Shown: positions 1 through 7,284, counted from the first letter of the stretch. The stretch: DNA of 19,458 bases from an uncultured Clostridia bacterium (GCA_905235815.1 CAJOMT010000012.1:1-19458); one strand, 5' to 3'. The notes: a model not told the origin generated them from the sequence alone. Translations and numbers: made by a program.

Positions 1-176
1 ACCGTATTGTCAAGGGATTTAACAACGCATTAACCGTTTTATTGCCCCTCAAAAAAGCTATTGATGAGATATGTTACTCTATATCAATTCATTCTGCGAG
101 AACTCGCCGAAAAGGGCGCAAAAGAACCGCTTAAGGCGAGTTCAACTTCATTTCCATTCGGCTAAGGAGCAACCTA

Positions 177-202
177 CTGTCCACCACAATAAAAGGCATA
201 CC
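177..202 (+). repeat. 26-bp repeat copy 1 (tRNA-Tyr 3'-end/terminator sequence)
   Basis: This is one of three copies of a 26-bp sequence. It matches, in inverted orientation, the 3' end of the tRNA-Tyr gene plus its downstream terminator arm (329-354). Copies 1 and 2 share a longer 31-bp direct repeat (172-202 and 294-324). Between them are short GC-rich hairpins, for example acgcc-ttc-ggcgt near 251-263. No gene is visible in 1-344 apart from these repeats; the open frames there have no ribosome-binding site and resemble no family I recognise. Confidence 0.8.
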
Positions 203-298
203 AAGGGTGGATACTGCCATACCCCGCAAGCGGGGCCCCTGGCAGGACGCACGCCTTCGGCGTGACGTTCGAGCGACAGGGCGTAACGAAGCGACCTA

Positions 299-324
299 CT
301 GTCCACCACAATAAAAGGCATACC
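299..324 (+). repeat. 26-bp repeat copy 2 (left arm of the hairpin)
   Basis: This is the second direct copy of the 26-bp repeat. It is separated by only 4 bases from the inverted third copy at 329-354, so copies 2 and 3 form a perfect long palindrome. It is preceded by the same five bases (accta) as copy 1, so the unit duplicated in direct orientation was at least 31 bp. Confidence 0.8.
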
Positions 325-352
325 TTATGGTATGCCTTTTATTGTGGTGGAC
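301..352 (-). terminator. Extended hairpin terminator of the tRNA operon
   Basis: The two arms (301-324 and 329-352) are perfectly complementary over 24 bp around a 4-base loop. Read on the minus strand, the inner part is a normal intrinsic terminator just after tRNA-Tyr: a GGCATACC stem followed by a U-rich run (UUUUAUU). The outer part of the stem is unusual because it includes the last bases of the tRNA itself, including the CCA. A polymerase stopping at the U-run would not make the outer arm, so the long stem forms only on read-through. Confidence 0.75.
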
Positions 353-429
353 AGGGGTGGATTCGAACCACCGAAGTCGGTGACGACAGATTTACAGTCT
401 GTTCCCTTTGGCCGCTCGGGAACCTGTCC
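345..429 (-). tRNA. tRNA-Tyr (GTA)
   Basis: The minus strand folds into a class II tRNA. The acceptor stem GGACAGG pairs with CCTGTCC, followed by discriminator A and an encoded CCA. The anticodon stem ACAGA/TCTGT holds the loop CTGTAAA, giving anticodon GTA. The variable arm is long and the T-arm contains GGTTCGAATCC. It is the last gene of the six-tRNA operon, and its 3' end forms part of the terminator hairpin. Confidence 0.97.
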
Positions 430-434
430 ATTTT

Positions 435-510
435 TGGAGCTGGCGATTGGAATCGAACCCACAACCTGCTGATTACAAGTCAGCTGCTCTGCCAGTTGAG
501 CTACACCAGC
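435..510 (-). tRNA. tRNA-Thr (TGT)
   Basis: A 76-nt class I tRNA with acceptor stem GCTGGTG/CGCCAGC (one G-U pair), discriminator U and an encoded CCA. Anticodon stem GCTGA/TCAGC with loop CTTGTAA gives anticodon TGT. It lies 5 bases from tRNA-Tyr, consistent with processing from one transcript. Confidence 0.97.
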
Positions 511-534
511 AAATTGAACTCCATATAAAAATAA

Positions 535-610
535 TGGTGCCTTAGGGCGGAATCGAACCACCGACAGAGGGATTTTCAGTCCCTTGCTCTACCGACTGAG
601 CTACCAAGGC
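535..610 (-). tRNA. tRNA-Phe (GAA)
   Basis: A 76-nt tRNA with acceptor stem GCCTTGG/CTAAGGC (one G-U pair), discriminator A and an encoded CCA. Anticodon stem AGGGA/TCCCT with loop CTGAAAA gives anticodon GAA. It is part of the Asp-Phe-Thr-Tyr run. Confidence 0.97.
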
Positions 611-646
611 ATTTTTGCCTTAATCTTCCGTTTAAGGCTTTGTTTT

Positions 647-723
647 TGGCGACCTGGATGGGGATCGAACCCACGACCTCTAGCGTGACAGGCTAGCGTT
701 CTAACCAGCTGAACTACCAGGCC
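647..723 (-). tRNA. tRNA-Asp (GTC)
   Basis: A 77-nt tRNA with acceptor stem GGCCTGG/CCAGGTC (one G-U pair), discriminator G (the usual Asp identity base) and an encoded CCA. Anticodon stem CTAGC/GCTAG with loop CTGTCAC gives anticodon GTC. An AT-rich stretch upstream (724-760) contains a TATAAT-like box (minus strand, 736-741) 12 nt from the gene. Its -35 is poor, so a secondary promoter here is possible but weak. Confidence 0.97.
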
Positions 724-787
724 ATTTTGTAGGATATTATAAACTATATTATAATATCTCTTGCGTTGTTCGGAAAGTCTATCTGAA

Positions 788-1016
788 CTTCCCTATGCTC
801 GTGGCGTAGCATCGAATGCAACGTCACGTATTTACATACTAAGGTTAACTAAAACCCAATATGCGGAAGTTTCGCTTGTGCTTCCCTGAACTTGTGGCCG
901 TAGCATTGGATGCAACGTCACGTATTTACATACTAAGGTTAACTAAAACCCAATATGCGGAAGTTTCGCTTGTGCTTCCCTGAACTCGTGGCGTAGCATT
1001 GGATGCAACGTCACGT
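788..1016. repeat. Tandem 93/94-bp repeat array, about 2.5 copies
   Basis: Copy 1 is 788-880 (93 bp), copy 2 is 881-974 (94 bp), and copy 3 is a 42-bp partial at 975-1016. Each begins cttccct and carries gtagcat, gcaacgtcacgt and ggttaactaaaacc. Copies 1 and 2 differ at only a few positions near their left end. The array lies inside the tRNA operon between Ile2 and Asp, so it should be transcribed. Each full unit holds short inverted repeats (ggaag/cttcc; ggtt/aacc), and the array end forms the odd palindrome gcaacgt-c-acgttgc (1005-1019). No reading frame or tRNA fold is evident. Confidence 0.9.
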
Positions 1017-1022
1017 TGCTGT

Positions 1023-1099
1023 TGGTGGACCTTCTAGGACTCGAACCTAGGACCGACCGGTTATGAGCCGGTTGCTCTAACCAACTGAGCTAAAGGTCC
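1023..1099 (-). tRNA. tRNA-Ile2 (CAT, probable lysidine-modified)
   Basis: A 77-nt tRNA with acceptor stem GGACCTT/AAGGTCC, discriminator A and an encoded CCA. Anticodon stem ACCGG/CCGGT with loop CTCATAA gives anticodon CAT. An automatic call would be Met. The acceptor stem has C4-G69 and C5-G68, which are determinants used by TilS (tRNA-Ile lysidine synthetase) in E. coli, and the 5' sequence GGACCTTTAGCTCAG closely resembles Bacillus tRNA-Ile2 as I remember it. It therefore probably reads AUA after lysidine formation. It does not look like an initiator tRNA, because the acceptor stem is fully paired at position 1. Confidence 0.85.
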
Positions 1100-1120
1100 T
1101 CAATTACGGAATTCCGTTTT

Positions 1121-1196
1121 TGGTCGGGGTGAAGAGACTCGAACTCCCGACCCCATGGTCCCAAACCACGTGCGCTACCAACTGCGCTACACCCCG
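1121..1196 (-). tRNA. tRNA-Pro (TGG)
   Basis: A 76-nt tRNA with acceptor stem CGGGGTG/CACCCCG, discriminator A and an encoded CCA. Anticodon stem CGTGG/CCATG with loop TTTGGGA gives anticodon TGG. It is the first gene of the tRNA operon, beginning about 17 nt after the predicted transcription start. Confidence 0.97.
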
Positions 1197-1219
1197 TTTA
1201 AAATTTTCAACGCTCGTAT

Positions 1220-1248
1220 ATAATATCATACCGAAAATTTTTTGTCAA
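1220..1248 (-). promoter_or_regulatory. Promoter of the tRNA operon
   Basis: On the minus strand, TTGACA (1243-1248), a 17-nt spacer and TATTAT (1220-1225), preceded by TGA to give an extended -10. The predicted start is near 1213. The promoter begins only 17 bp past the stop codon of the upstream membrane-protein gene, with no terminator hairpin in between, so read-through from that operon into the tRNAs is possible. Confidence 0.8.
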
Positions 1249-1265
1249 GCATTTTACTGAAAATT

Positions 1266-1886
1266 TTAAACATTTTTATCTTCGTCTTTCTCGGATTTCT
1301 CTCCGACTTCACTTTCAGCCGTTTCGTCGGCGAGTTTTGTCAATTCTTCGGATATTTTCGCCTTGCTCAAATTTTCCGCCTTTTCCTTTTTCTCTTTCGT
1401 TTTAGGCTTTATTACGCTCGATAATACCATTTCCAGAATCGGAAGGAATATAATCAGCCCGTATGTTATCATAAATGCGAGACTTACCGGCTTTACAAAT
1501 CTTATATTTATAATATCGCTCAGCCAAAAGTATATTACGCCGAACCCTATAAACATTATAAGCGCTAAAACGGTAAACCCGATTATTCCCTTTCGCCTTT
1601 CGTCATAGAATTTTTCGTCAGACGCAAATATCTTACAATAATAATAGGCAAGCATTACTCTGTAACAACCCAGCGCTCCGGCAATGATAATACCCAAGAT
1701 CGCCACAAAATACCCTATTCCGGCGTATGCGATAAGGTTTATTCCGCCGAGATCGTCAGTCGTGTCTCGTATCACCTCGGACACTCTGCTTATGTGCGTT
1801 ATGCAAAATACGGCAACCGCAAACAGCCCTAAGGCTACGGCGCCCGATATTATGCCCGTTACCAAACTTAAAAATTTTTTCTTCAT
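1266..1886 (-). CDS. Small four-helix membrane protein, function unknown
   Basis: A 206-residue protein I do not recognise. It has four hydrophobic segments at about residues 5-30, 50-78, 100-122 and 131-158. They are followed by a highly charged, Lys/Glu-rich tail of about 45 residues with no hydrophobic stretch, likely cytosolic. There is no cleavable signal peptide. It is the last gene of the asparaginase operon: its ATG lies 4 bp after the acetyltransferase stop codon, with only a weak GGTG upstream, so translation is probably coupled. I see no enzymatic motif. The tail could mediate protein contacts, but that is speculation. Confidence 0.75.
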   Translation of the reverse strand: MKKKFLSLVTGIISGAVALGLFAVAVFCITHISRVSEVIRDTTDDLGGINLIAYAGIGYFVAILGIIIAGALGCYRVMLAYYYCKIFASDEKFYDERRKGIIGFTVLALIMFIGFGVIYFWLSDIINIRFVKPVSLAFMITYGLIIFLPILEMVLSSVIKPKTKEKKEKAENLSKAKISEELTKLADETAESEVGEKSEKDEDKNV

Positions 1887-1890
1887 AATT

Positions 1891-2601
1891 CTATAAACAC
1901 CAATATACCTTTTTATCCGACGGAATATATCCCATCTTCAAATGCATTCTGTAACTCGCCTCGTTATCGGTTATAACGTTCGCATAGGCGACTTTGCCCT
2001 CACTCGACAACTTTTTTATCATATAGTCAACGAGATAACTGCCTATACCCATTTTTCTGAACTCTTTTTCAACGAATAAAAACCCGATCGCTCCCTCATC
2101 GTGAGTACTTATGAACCCCGAAATCTTACCGTCCGTTACCGCCGCATAAAACCCACGCCCTTGTAAAATTTCTCTTATTTTCGACTCGGTTTCACCGTTA
2201 TTGTGCCTCGAATATATAAATTCCAAGTTCTCTTTTGTCGGAGCCATTTTTATAATCTCGGTATTTTTAGGTGCTTTAATGTCCGCCGATTTTTCATATA
2301 AAACTTGCCAACACTCTTTGACGTTTTTAAAACCGAACAACTCACAGCACGCCTCTCGCTCCTCGCAAGACGAACAAAATACCAACTGCGGCTTTATTCC
2401 GCTTTCCTCGCAAACTTCTTTCGCCCTATCCTTGTTAAAACCGTATAGGAGCGCCATATCTTCTTCTTTTAAATACATAAGAACGCCGTCGGTCTCTGCG
2501 TAAACGATACTATCCTCGCACTCTCTTAAATTGTATTCGATTATTGCGAAATGCGCCTTGTCTTTTCCGAAAAGTCGCCTTATAGATTGATTATCTAACA
2601 T
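1891..2601 (-). CDS. GNAT-family N-acetyltransferase
   Basis: A 236-residue, two-part protein. The C-terminal half (about 115-236) is a GNAT domain. It has the acetyl-CoA loop RKMGIG (182-187, the R/Q-x-x-G-x-G/A motif), followed by the helix SYLVDYMIKKL, a strand and NEASYRMHLKMGY (213-225), the usual C-terminal GNAT signature. The N-terminal half (1-110) resembles the extra domain of Clostridial GNATs and carries a cysteine cluster (C76, C79, C85, C86). The acceptor substrate cannot be predicted. The start lies 2 bp after the ABC-transporter stop, with AGGA about 10 nt upstream. It is an internal gene of the minus-strand operon. Confidence 0.85.
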   Translation of the reverse strand: MLDNQSIRRLFGKDKAHFAIIEYNLRECEDSIVYAETDGVLMYLKEEDMALLYGFNKDRAKEVCEESGIKPQLVFCSSCEEREACCELFGFKNVKECWQVLYEKSADIKAPKNTEIIKMAPTKENLEFIYSRHNNGETESKIREILQGRGFYAAVTDGKISGFISTHDEGAIGFLFVEKEFRKMGIGSYLVDYMIKKLSSEGKVAYANVITDNEASYRMHLKMGYIPSDKKVYWCL

Positions 2602-2603
2602 TT

Positions 2604-4322
2604 TTAAAGATTCCTGAACTGATATTCGTAAAGCGTTTTATATATGCCGCCAAGCGCTATGAGTTCGTCGTGCGTTCCCCTTTCGGCAATGCCGTCCGCA
2701 GTTATCACAACTATTTCGTCCGCATTCTTGACCGTTGAAAGTCTGTGCGCAACGACTATCGTCGTTCTGCCTACGGAAAGGCGTTCAAGCGCTTCTTGAA
2801 TCTGCATTTCGGTCACGTTGTCGAGTGCGCTCGTCGCCTCGTCCAGTATAAGTATGGGCGGATTTTTCAAAAATGCCCTCGCTATCGCTATTCTCTGCTT
2901 TTGTCCGCCGGAAAGTTTTACGCCCCGTTCGCCGACGTACGTATCGTAACCGTCGTCGAGCGAAGTTATAAAATCGTGGATATTGGCAAGTTTTGCCGCC
3001 TCTATTATTTGTTCGTCCGTCGCATTGAAGTCGCCGTAGGCGATATTGTCTTTCACCGTGCCGCCGAAGATAAATACGTCTTGCGCCACTATTCCTATGT
3101 TTCTCCTCAAATCTTTGAGCGACATATCCTTCGTATCTATTCCGTCGATAGTTATTTTACCTTCGTCAATCTCATAAAACCTCGGAATAACGTTGCAAAG
3201 CGTGGTCTTTCCGCCACCGGACGGTCCGACGAGCGCAACAGTATGCCCCGCATTTATTTTAAGGTTGAAATGGTCTAATATGTTATCCCTATCCGCATGT
3301 CTTGCCTTTCCGTATTTGAAACTTACGTCGTCGAATACTATATCCCCTTTCAATTTATCCACGGGAACGGTATTTTCGCTCTCTTGCTCCGGTTCCTCTT
3401 CCATTACCTCGATAAACCTCTTGAAACCGGTTGCGCCCTCCTCTATCTGCTGGAAAAGCATTACGAAAGTCCTTATGGGCGAGATGAGCATTGCAATATA
3501 TAAAACGTAAGAAGTAACTCCGCCTGCTTCTATATAACCTTTTACGAAAAATATTCCGCCTGCGGCAAACGCCACGAGATAAAGGAAATCCATAAGGAAA
3601 GTCATAGTCGTACCGAACTGCGCCAACGCTTTATACTGCATACTTCTCGCATTCTTTAACTGTTCGTTCGCATCTTCGAATTTCAAATTTTCGTGGTCTT
3701 CCGCCGTATACGCCTTGGAAACTCTTATTCCGGATATAGAACTCTCAACCGTCGAGTTGATTTCGGCAGTCTTTTCCCTCGAAACCTGGAACGAATGGTG
3801 CAAATTCAAACGCTGTTTGACCGCTATAAGCAACATAAACGGCAAAATAATGAATACGATGAGCGCTAACCACGGATTGATCAAAAATATCATCACGAGT
3901 GCGCCTATCATAGATATAAGCGACAAAAACAAGTCCTCGGGGCCGTGGTGCGCAAGTTCGGAAATTTCGAATAAATCGTTGATTATCCTACTCATTATAG
4001 AGCCTGTTTTGGTCTCGTCGTAATAAGAAAACGGCAATTTTTGCAAGTGAGCAAAGAGTTCTTTTCTCATATCGCCTTGAATTCTTACGCCTAAGGTATG
4101 CCCCCAATAATCAATTATATAATTGAGCGCGGCTTTTAATATGAATATTCCGAGCAAAATTCCCGACCATTCCAGAATATAAGATATCTCGGTAGCCTTT
4201 ACGATAGTTCCCGCAATTCTCGGATAAACAAGATTGCATGCGGCAACTAAAAGCGCACACGTCATATCCAAAATGAATAATTTTATATGCGGCCGATAAT
4301 AGCCTATAAACTTTTTAATCAT
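2604..4322 (-). CDS. ABC exporter, fused membrane and ATPase domains
   Basis: A 572-residue half-transporter of the ABCB/MsbA type. The N-terminal membrane domain (about 1-300) has six predicted helices. The nucleotide-binding domain follows: Walker A GPSGGGKTT (366-374), Q-loop Q414, signature LSGGQ (470-474), Walker B ILILDE (490-495, catalytic Glu present) and switch His526. All ATPase motifs are intact and no partner half-transporter lies next to it, so it probably works as a homodimer. The substrate is unknown (lipid, drug or peptide are all possible). A clear AGGTGA lies 5 nt before the ATG and overlaps the end of the asparaginase gene, 9 bp away. It is the second gene of the operon. 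Confidence 0.93.
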   Translation of the reverse strand: MIKKFIGYYRPHIKLFILDMTCALLVAACNLVYPRIAGTIVKATEISYILEWSGILLGIFILKAALNYIIDYWGHTLGVRIQGDMRKELFAHLQKLPFSYYDETKTGSIMSRIINDLFEISELAHHGPEDLFLSLISMIGALVMIFLINPWLALIVFIILPFMLLIAVKQRLNLHHSFQVSREKTAEINSTVESSISGIRVSKAYTAEDHENLKFEDANEQLKNARSMQYKALAQFGTTMTFLMDFLYLVAFAAGGIFFVKGYIEAGGVTSYVLYIAMLISPIRTFVMLFQQIEEGATGFKRFIEVMEEEPEQESENTVPVDKLKGDIVFDDVSFKYGKARHADRDNILDHFNLKINAGHTVALVGPSGGGKTTLCNVIPRFYEIDEGKITIDGIDTKDMSLKDLRRNIGIVAQDVFIFGGTVKDNIAYGDFNATDEQIIEAAKLANIHDFITSLDDGYDTYVGERGVKLSGGQKQRIAIARAFLKNPPILILDEATSALDNVTEMQIQEALERLSVGRTTIVVAHRLSTVKNADEIVVITADGIAERGTHDELIALGGIYKTLYEYQFRNL

Positions 4323-4331
4323 ATAATCACC

Positions 4332-5342
4332 TTAATCCGAGTATAAAATATCGCTGTTAATCGACTTATAGAATAACTTTTTGATTTTTGACGGCGTATG
4401 CTGCAAACCTAAAATCCACATAAGTTTAGCGACGACCGCCTCGGGCGTCATATCGTAAGACTCCAAAATGCCGTACTCCTCTTTAATGCCCTTTCCGACT
4501 TTATAGACAGTCATATCGCTGCCCTCGCTTACGACTTGGGTACACATTACTATCGTTTTCCCTTTTTTACGCCATTTGTCTATAACTTCGTAAAAATCGT
4601 ATCCCTCTCCGACGGGAATACCGCCCGTTCCGAAACTCTCTATAATAACGGCGTCGTTCAGCGAAAACATTGCGTCCAAAATCTTTGCGTCGGAGCCGGG
4701 AATAATTTTAAACAATCCGACTTTGTCGCTTAAAGAATGATAAAATATCGGCCGCTTTGACGACTTGGATTTATTGTACTGAATGATTTTACCGTCCTGA
4801 ATAGTCGCAACGTATGGATAATTTATGCTCGAAAAGGCGTTATAACTTTTCGTGCGCATTTTCTTTGCCCTCGTTCCGCAAATGACCTTGCCGTCAAAAA
4901 CTATTGAAACTCCGCTCGCATAACTGTACGAAGAATATAAAAAACTATCGTATAGGTTGATTATCGCGTCTGTTACCTCTACCCCGACGGGCTTTTGAGC
5001 GCCCGTTATCACGATAGGCTTCGGACTATTTTGTATGAGGTACGAAAGAGCGGCGGCGGTATACGCCATCGTATCCGTGCCGTGTAAAATTACGAATCCG
5101 TCGTAAGACGAATAATTCTCCTCTATCGCCTCGGCGATTTTGAGCCAATGCGCAGGGCGCATATTCGTACTGTCAATATTCATAAGTTGCAGAGAATACA
5201 CTTCGCAAAACTCCCTTACGGAAGGGACGAACGAAAGTATTTCTTCACTCGTGAATTCGGGGGACAAGCCGGATTTTCCGCCTTTGCAAGCGATCGTTCC
5301 GCCCGTCGCTATCATAAGAATTTTCTTAACTCTTGTCTGCAT
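4332..5342 (-). CDS. ansA: Type I (cytoplasmic) L-asparaginase
   Basis: A 336-residue protein that would hydrolyse L-asparagine to aspartate and ammonia. It has the two family threonines: ATGGTI (12-17, nucleophile T13) and HGTDTM (87-92, T89-D90). It also has the substrate-binding D57-S58, and K161, which aligns without gaps with catalytic Lys162 of E. coli asparaginase II. There is no signal peptide, so it is cytosolic. The ATG at 5342 is the first possible start, because an in-frame stop lies four codons upstream. It has no ribosome-binding site and its -10 box ends 6 nt before the ATG, so the mRNA is probably leaderless. It is the first gene of the four-gene minus-strand operon and is divergent from typA. 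Confidence 0.93.
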   Translation of the reverse strand: MQTRVKKILMIATGGTIACKGGKSGLSPEFTSEEILSFVPSVREFCEVYSLQLMNIDSTNMRPAHWLKIAEAIEENYSSYDGFVILHGTDTMAYTAAALSYLIQNSPKPIVITGAQKPVGVEVTDAIINLYDSFLYSSYSYASGVSIVFDGKVICGTRAKKMRTKSYNAFSSINYPYVATIQDGKIIQYNKSKSSKRPIFYHSLSDKVGLFKIIPGSDAKILDAMFSLNDAVIIESFGTGGIPVGEGYDFYEVIDKWRKKGKTIVMCTQVVSEGSDMTVYKVGKGIKEEYGILESYDMTPEAVVAKLMWILGLQHTPSKIKKLFYKSINSDILYSD

Positions 5343-5348
5343 GTATTG

Positions 5349-5377
5349 ATTTTATCATAATCACGCAAAAATGTCTA
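5349..5377 (-). promoter_or_regulatory. Promoter of the ansA operon, leaderless type
   Basis: On the minus strand, TAGACA (5372-5377), a 17-nt spacer and TGA-TAAAAT (-10 at 5349-5354, extended -10). Six bases separate the -10 from the ATG at 5342, so the predicted start of transcription is the A of the start codon. It lies back to back with the typA promoter in a 111-bp gap. Confidence 0.7.
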
Positions 5378-5416
5378 TTTTTTTTCAATACTTAAACGAA
5401 AACTCTCTGTATTTAT

Positions 5417-5445
5417 TTGACAATTCAATAAGTTAAGTTTATAAT
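5417..5445 (+). promoter_or_regulatory. Consensus promoter of typA, leaderless type
   Basis: TTGACA (5417-5422), a 17-nt spacer and TATAAT (5440-5445): a full consensus match. The ATG is at 5454, with 8 bases in between, so the 5' leader would be 0-3 nt. No purine-rich ribosome-binding site exists upstream. Confidence 0.85.
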
Positions 5446-5453
5446 CTTATGGT

Positions 5454-7280
5454 ATGGATATTAGAAACGACATAAGAAATATTGCAATCATTGCTCACGT
5501 AGACCACGGCAAGACGACGCTCGTTGACGGACTTTTGAAACAAAATAATATTTTCAGAGCCAACGAAGTAGTAGCCGAAAGGGTTATGGACAGCGGAGAT
5601 ATAGAGAGAGAAAGGGGTATAACCATTCTCGCAAAGAATACCGCCGTAGTCTATAAAGACACCAAAATTAACATTATAGATACTCCCGGACATGCCGATT
5701 TCGGCGGAGAGGTCGAGAGAATTTTATCTATGGTAGACGGCGTAGTTTTGCTCGTAGACGCAGTAGAAGGGTGTATGCCCCAGACGAGATACGTACTTAA
5801 AAAGGCGCTGTCGTTAAACAAAAAGCCGATAGTCTGCATAAACAAGATAGACAAGGGCGGAGATTTAAACGCTACGATAGACGGAATAATCGACTTGTTT
5901 ATAGAACTCGGCGCCAACGACGAACAACTCGATTTCAAAGTCGTATATGCGAGCGCCAAGCAGGGCTGGGCGAAAAGGAATTTAGAGGACGAAAGCGACA
6001 ATCTCAATCCGCTTCTGGATACGATTTTGGAAGAAATTCCTGCGCCGAGCGGAGATATGGACGCACCGCTTCAAGCGATAATATGTAATATCGACTACGA
6101 CGAATACGTAGGGCGAATAGGTATCGGCAGAATAGTTCGCGGAAAAATTTACGACGGACAGCCCATTACCGTAGTGCATACCGACAAAACCACTACCAAT
6201 GCGAGAGTAGGTAAACTCTACCAATTCAGCGGACTTAAAAGAACGGAAGTGGAAAGCGCCGCTTTGGGCGATATCATCGCAGTTTCCGGAATAGATAAAA
6301 TCAATATAGGCGAAACGCTCTGCTCGCAAGACTTAGTAGAGGGCTTGCCGTTCGTTGCAATCGACGAACCCACCGTTTCAATGCTGTTTATGGTAAACAA
6401 CTCGCCTTTTGCGGGCAAAGAAGGCAAATTCGTAACTTCGAGACATTTGCGCGCAAGGCTCTTTAAGGAAATAGAAACCAACGTTTCCATGCGAGTTGAA
6501 GAAACGGAAAACGCCGATACTTTCAAAGTTTTCGGCAGAGGCGAACTGCACCTTTCGATCTTGATAGAAAATATGCGCAGAGAGGGCTATGAATTTCAAG
6601 TTTCAAGACCGAAAGTAATATTCAAAGAGATAAACGGCAAAACCCACGAGCCGATAGAAGATTTGGTAATAGAAGTGCCCAACGAATACGTCGGCGCCAT
6701 TATGAACAAACTCGGCGCAAGAAAGGGCGAACTTATAGATATGACCGCAGACGACAGAGGCAATACGAAGCTTGAATTCAAAATTCCGGCAAGGTGTCTG
6801 TTCGGTTATAGGAGCGAAATGCTGACCGACACCAAGGGCTTCGGAATAATGAGCCACGTCTTTGCCGGTTACGAAGAATATAAGGGCGATATCGAAGGCA
6901 GAACGAGAGGAAGTTTAATAGTCTTCGAGACGGGAGTTACTACTCAATACGGGCTATTCAACGCACAAGAAAGATGTACTCTGTTTTTGGGCGCAGGCGA
7001 AAAAGTGTACGAGGGACAAGTCGTAGGAGAAAATTCGAGAGAGGACGACCTGACCGTAAACGTCTGCAAATTAAAACACCTTACCAACAGCAGAGCGGCC
7101 GGAAGCGACGACGCATTAAAACTCATTCCCCCGACCGTCCTTTCACTCGAACAATGTCTGGAATTCATTGCCGACGACGAACTCGTCGAGGTTACCCCGC
7201 AAAGTATCAGACTGAGAAAGAAAATTCTCCAAAAAGATTTGCGAATGAAAGAATGGGCTAAAAACAGAAAAACCGAATAA
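5454..7280 (+). CDS. typA: Ribosome-associated GTPase TypA/BipA
   Basis: A 608-residue translational GTPase of full family length that binds the ribosome and aids large-subunit assembly and stress adaptation. The G domain shows AHVDHGKT (14-21), RGITI (54-58), DTPGH (76-80), NKID (130-133) and a SAKQGW G5 element. It is followed by EF-G-like domains and the BipA-specific C-terminus with SIRLRKK near the end. The N-terminus MDIRNDIRNIAIIAHVDHG matches the family, so the start at 5454 is secure, yet it has no Shine-Dalgarno sequence and abuts its promoter. It is a single-gene transcription unit ending at a strong hairpin. Confidence 0.97.
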   Translation: MDIRNDIRNIAIIAHVDHGKTTLVDGLLKQNNIFRANEVVAERVMDSGDIERERGITILAKNTAVVYKDTKINIIDTPGHADFGGEVERILSMVDGVVLLVDAVEGCMPQTRYVLKKALSLNKKPIVCINKIDKGGDLNATIDGIIDLFIELGANDEQLDFKVVYASAKQGWAKRNLEDESDNLNPLLDTILEEIPAPSGDMDAPLQAIICNIDYDEYVGRIGIGRIVRGKIYDGQPITVVHTDKTTTNARVGKLYQFSGLKRTEVESAALGDIIAVSGIDKINIGETLCSQDLVEGLPFVAIDEPTVSMLFMVNNSPFAGKEGKFVTSRHLRARLFKEIETNVSMRVEETENADTFKVFGRGELHLSILIENMRREGYEFQVSRPKVIFKEINGKTHEPIEDLVIEVPNEYVGAIMNKLGARKGELIDMTADDRGNTKLEFKIPARCLFGYRSEMLTDTKGFGIMSHVFAGYEEYKGDIEGRTRGSLIVFETGVTTQYGLFNAQERCTLFLGAGEKVYEGQVVGENSREDDLTVNVCKLKHLTNSRAAGSDDALKLIPPTVLSLEQCLEFIADDELVEVTPQSIRLRKKILQKDLRMKEWAKNRKTE

Positions 7281-7284
7281 GTAA

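Noticed and set aside
177..354. The 26-bp repeats considered as attL/attR of an integrated element
   Set aside because: The copies are inverted relative to tRNA-Tyr, enclose under 200 bp, and no integrase is in the window, so a standard tRNA-integrated element is not supported.
71..528. Two plus-strand open frames (71-265 and 262-528) over the repeats and tRNA genes
   Set aside because: No ribosome-binding site and no family resemblance. They are translations of the 26-bp repeats and of antisense tRNA sequence.
325..561. Minus-strand frame of 78 residues containing GVAQLAEQLTCNQQVVGSIP
   Set aside because: This is the well-known false protein produced by translating tRNA genes (here Phe, Thr and Tyr).
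788..1016. Tandem repeats considered as a CRISPR array
   Set aside because: The units are 93-94 bp and directly adjacent, without short repeats alternating with unique spacers, and no cas genes are present.
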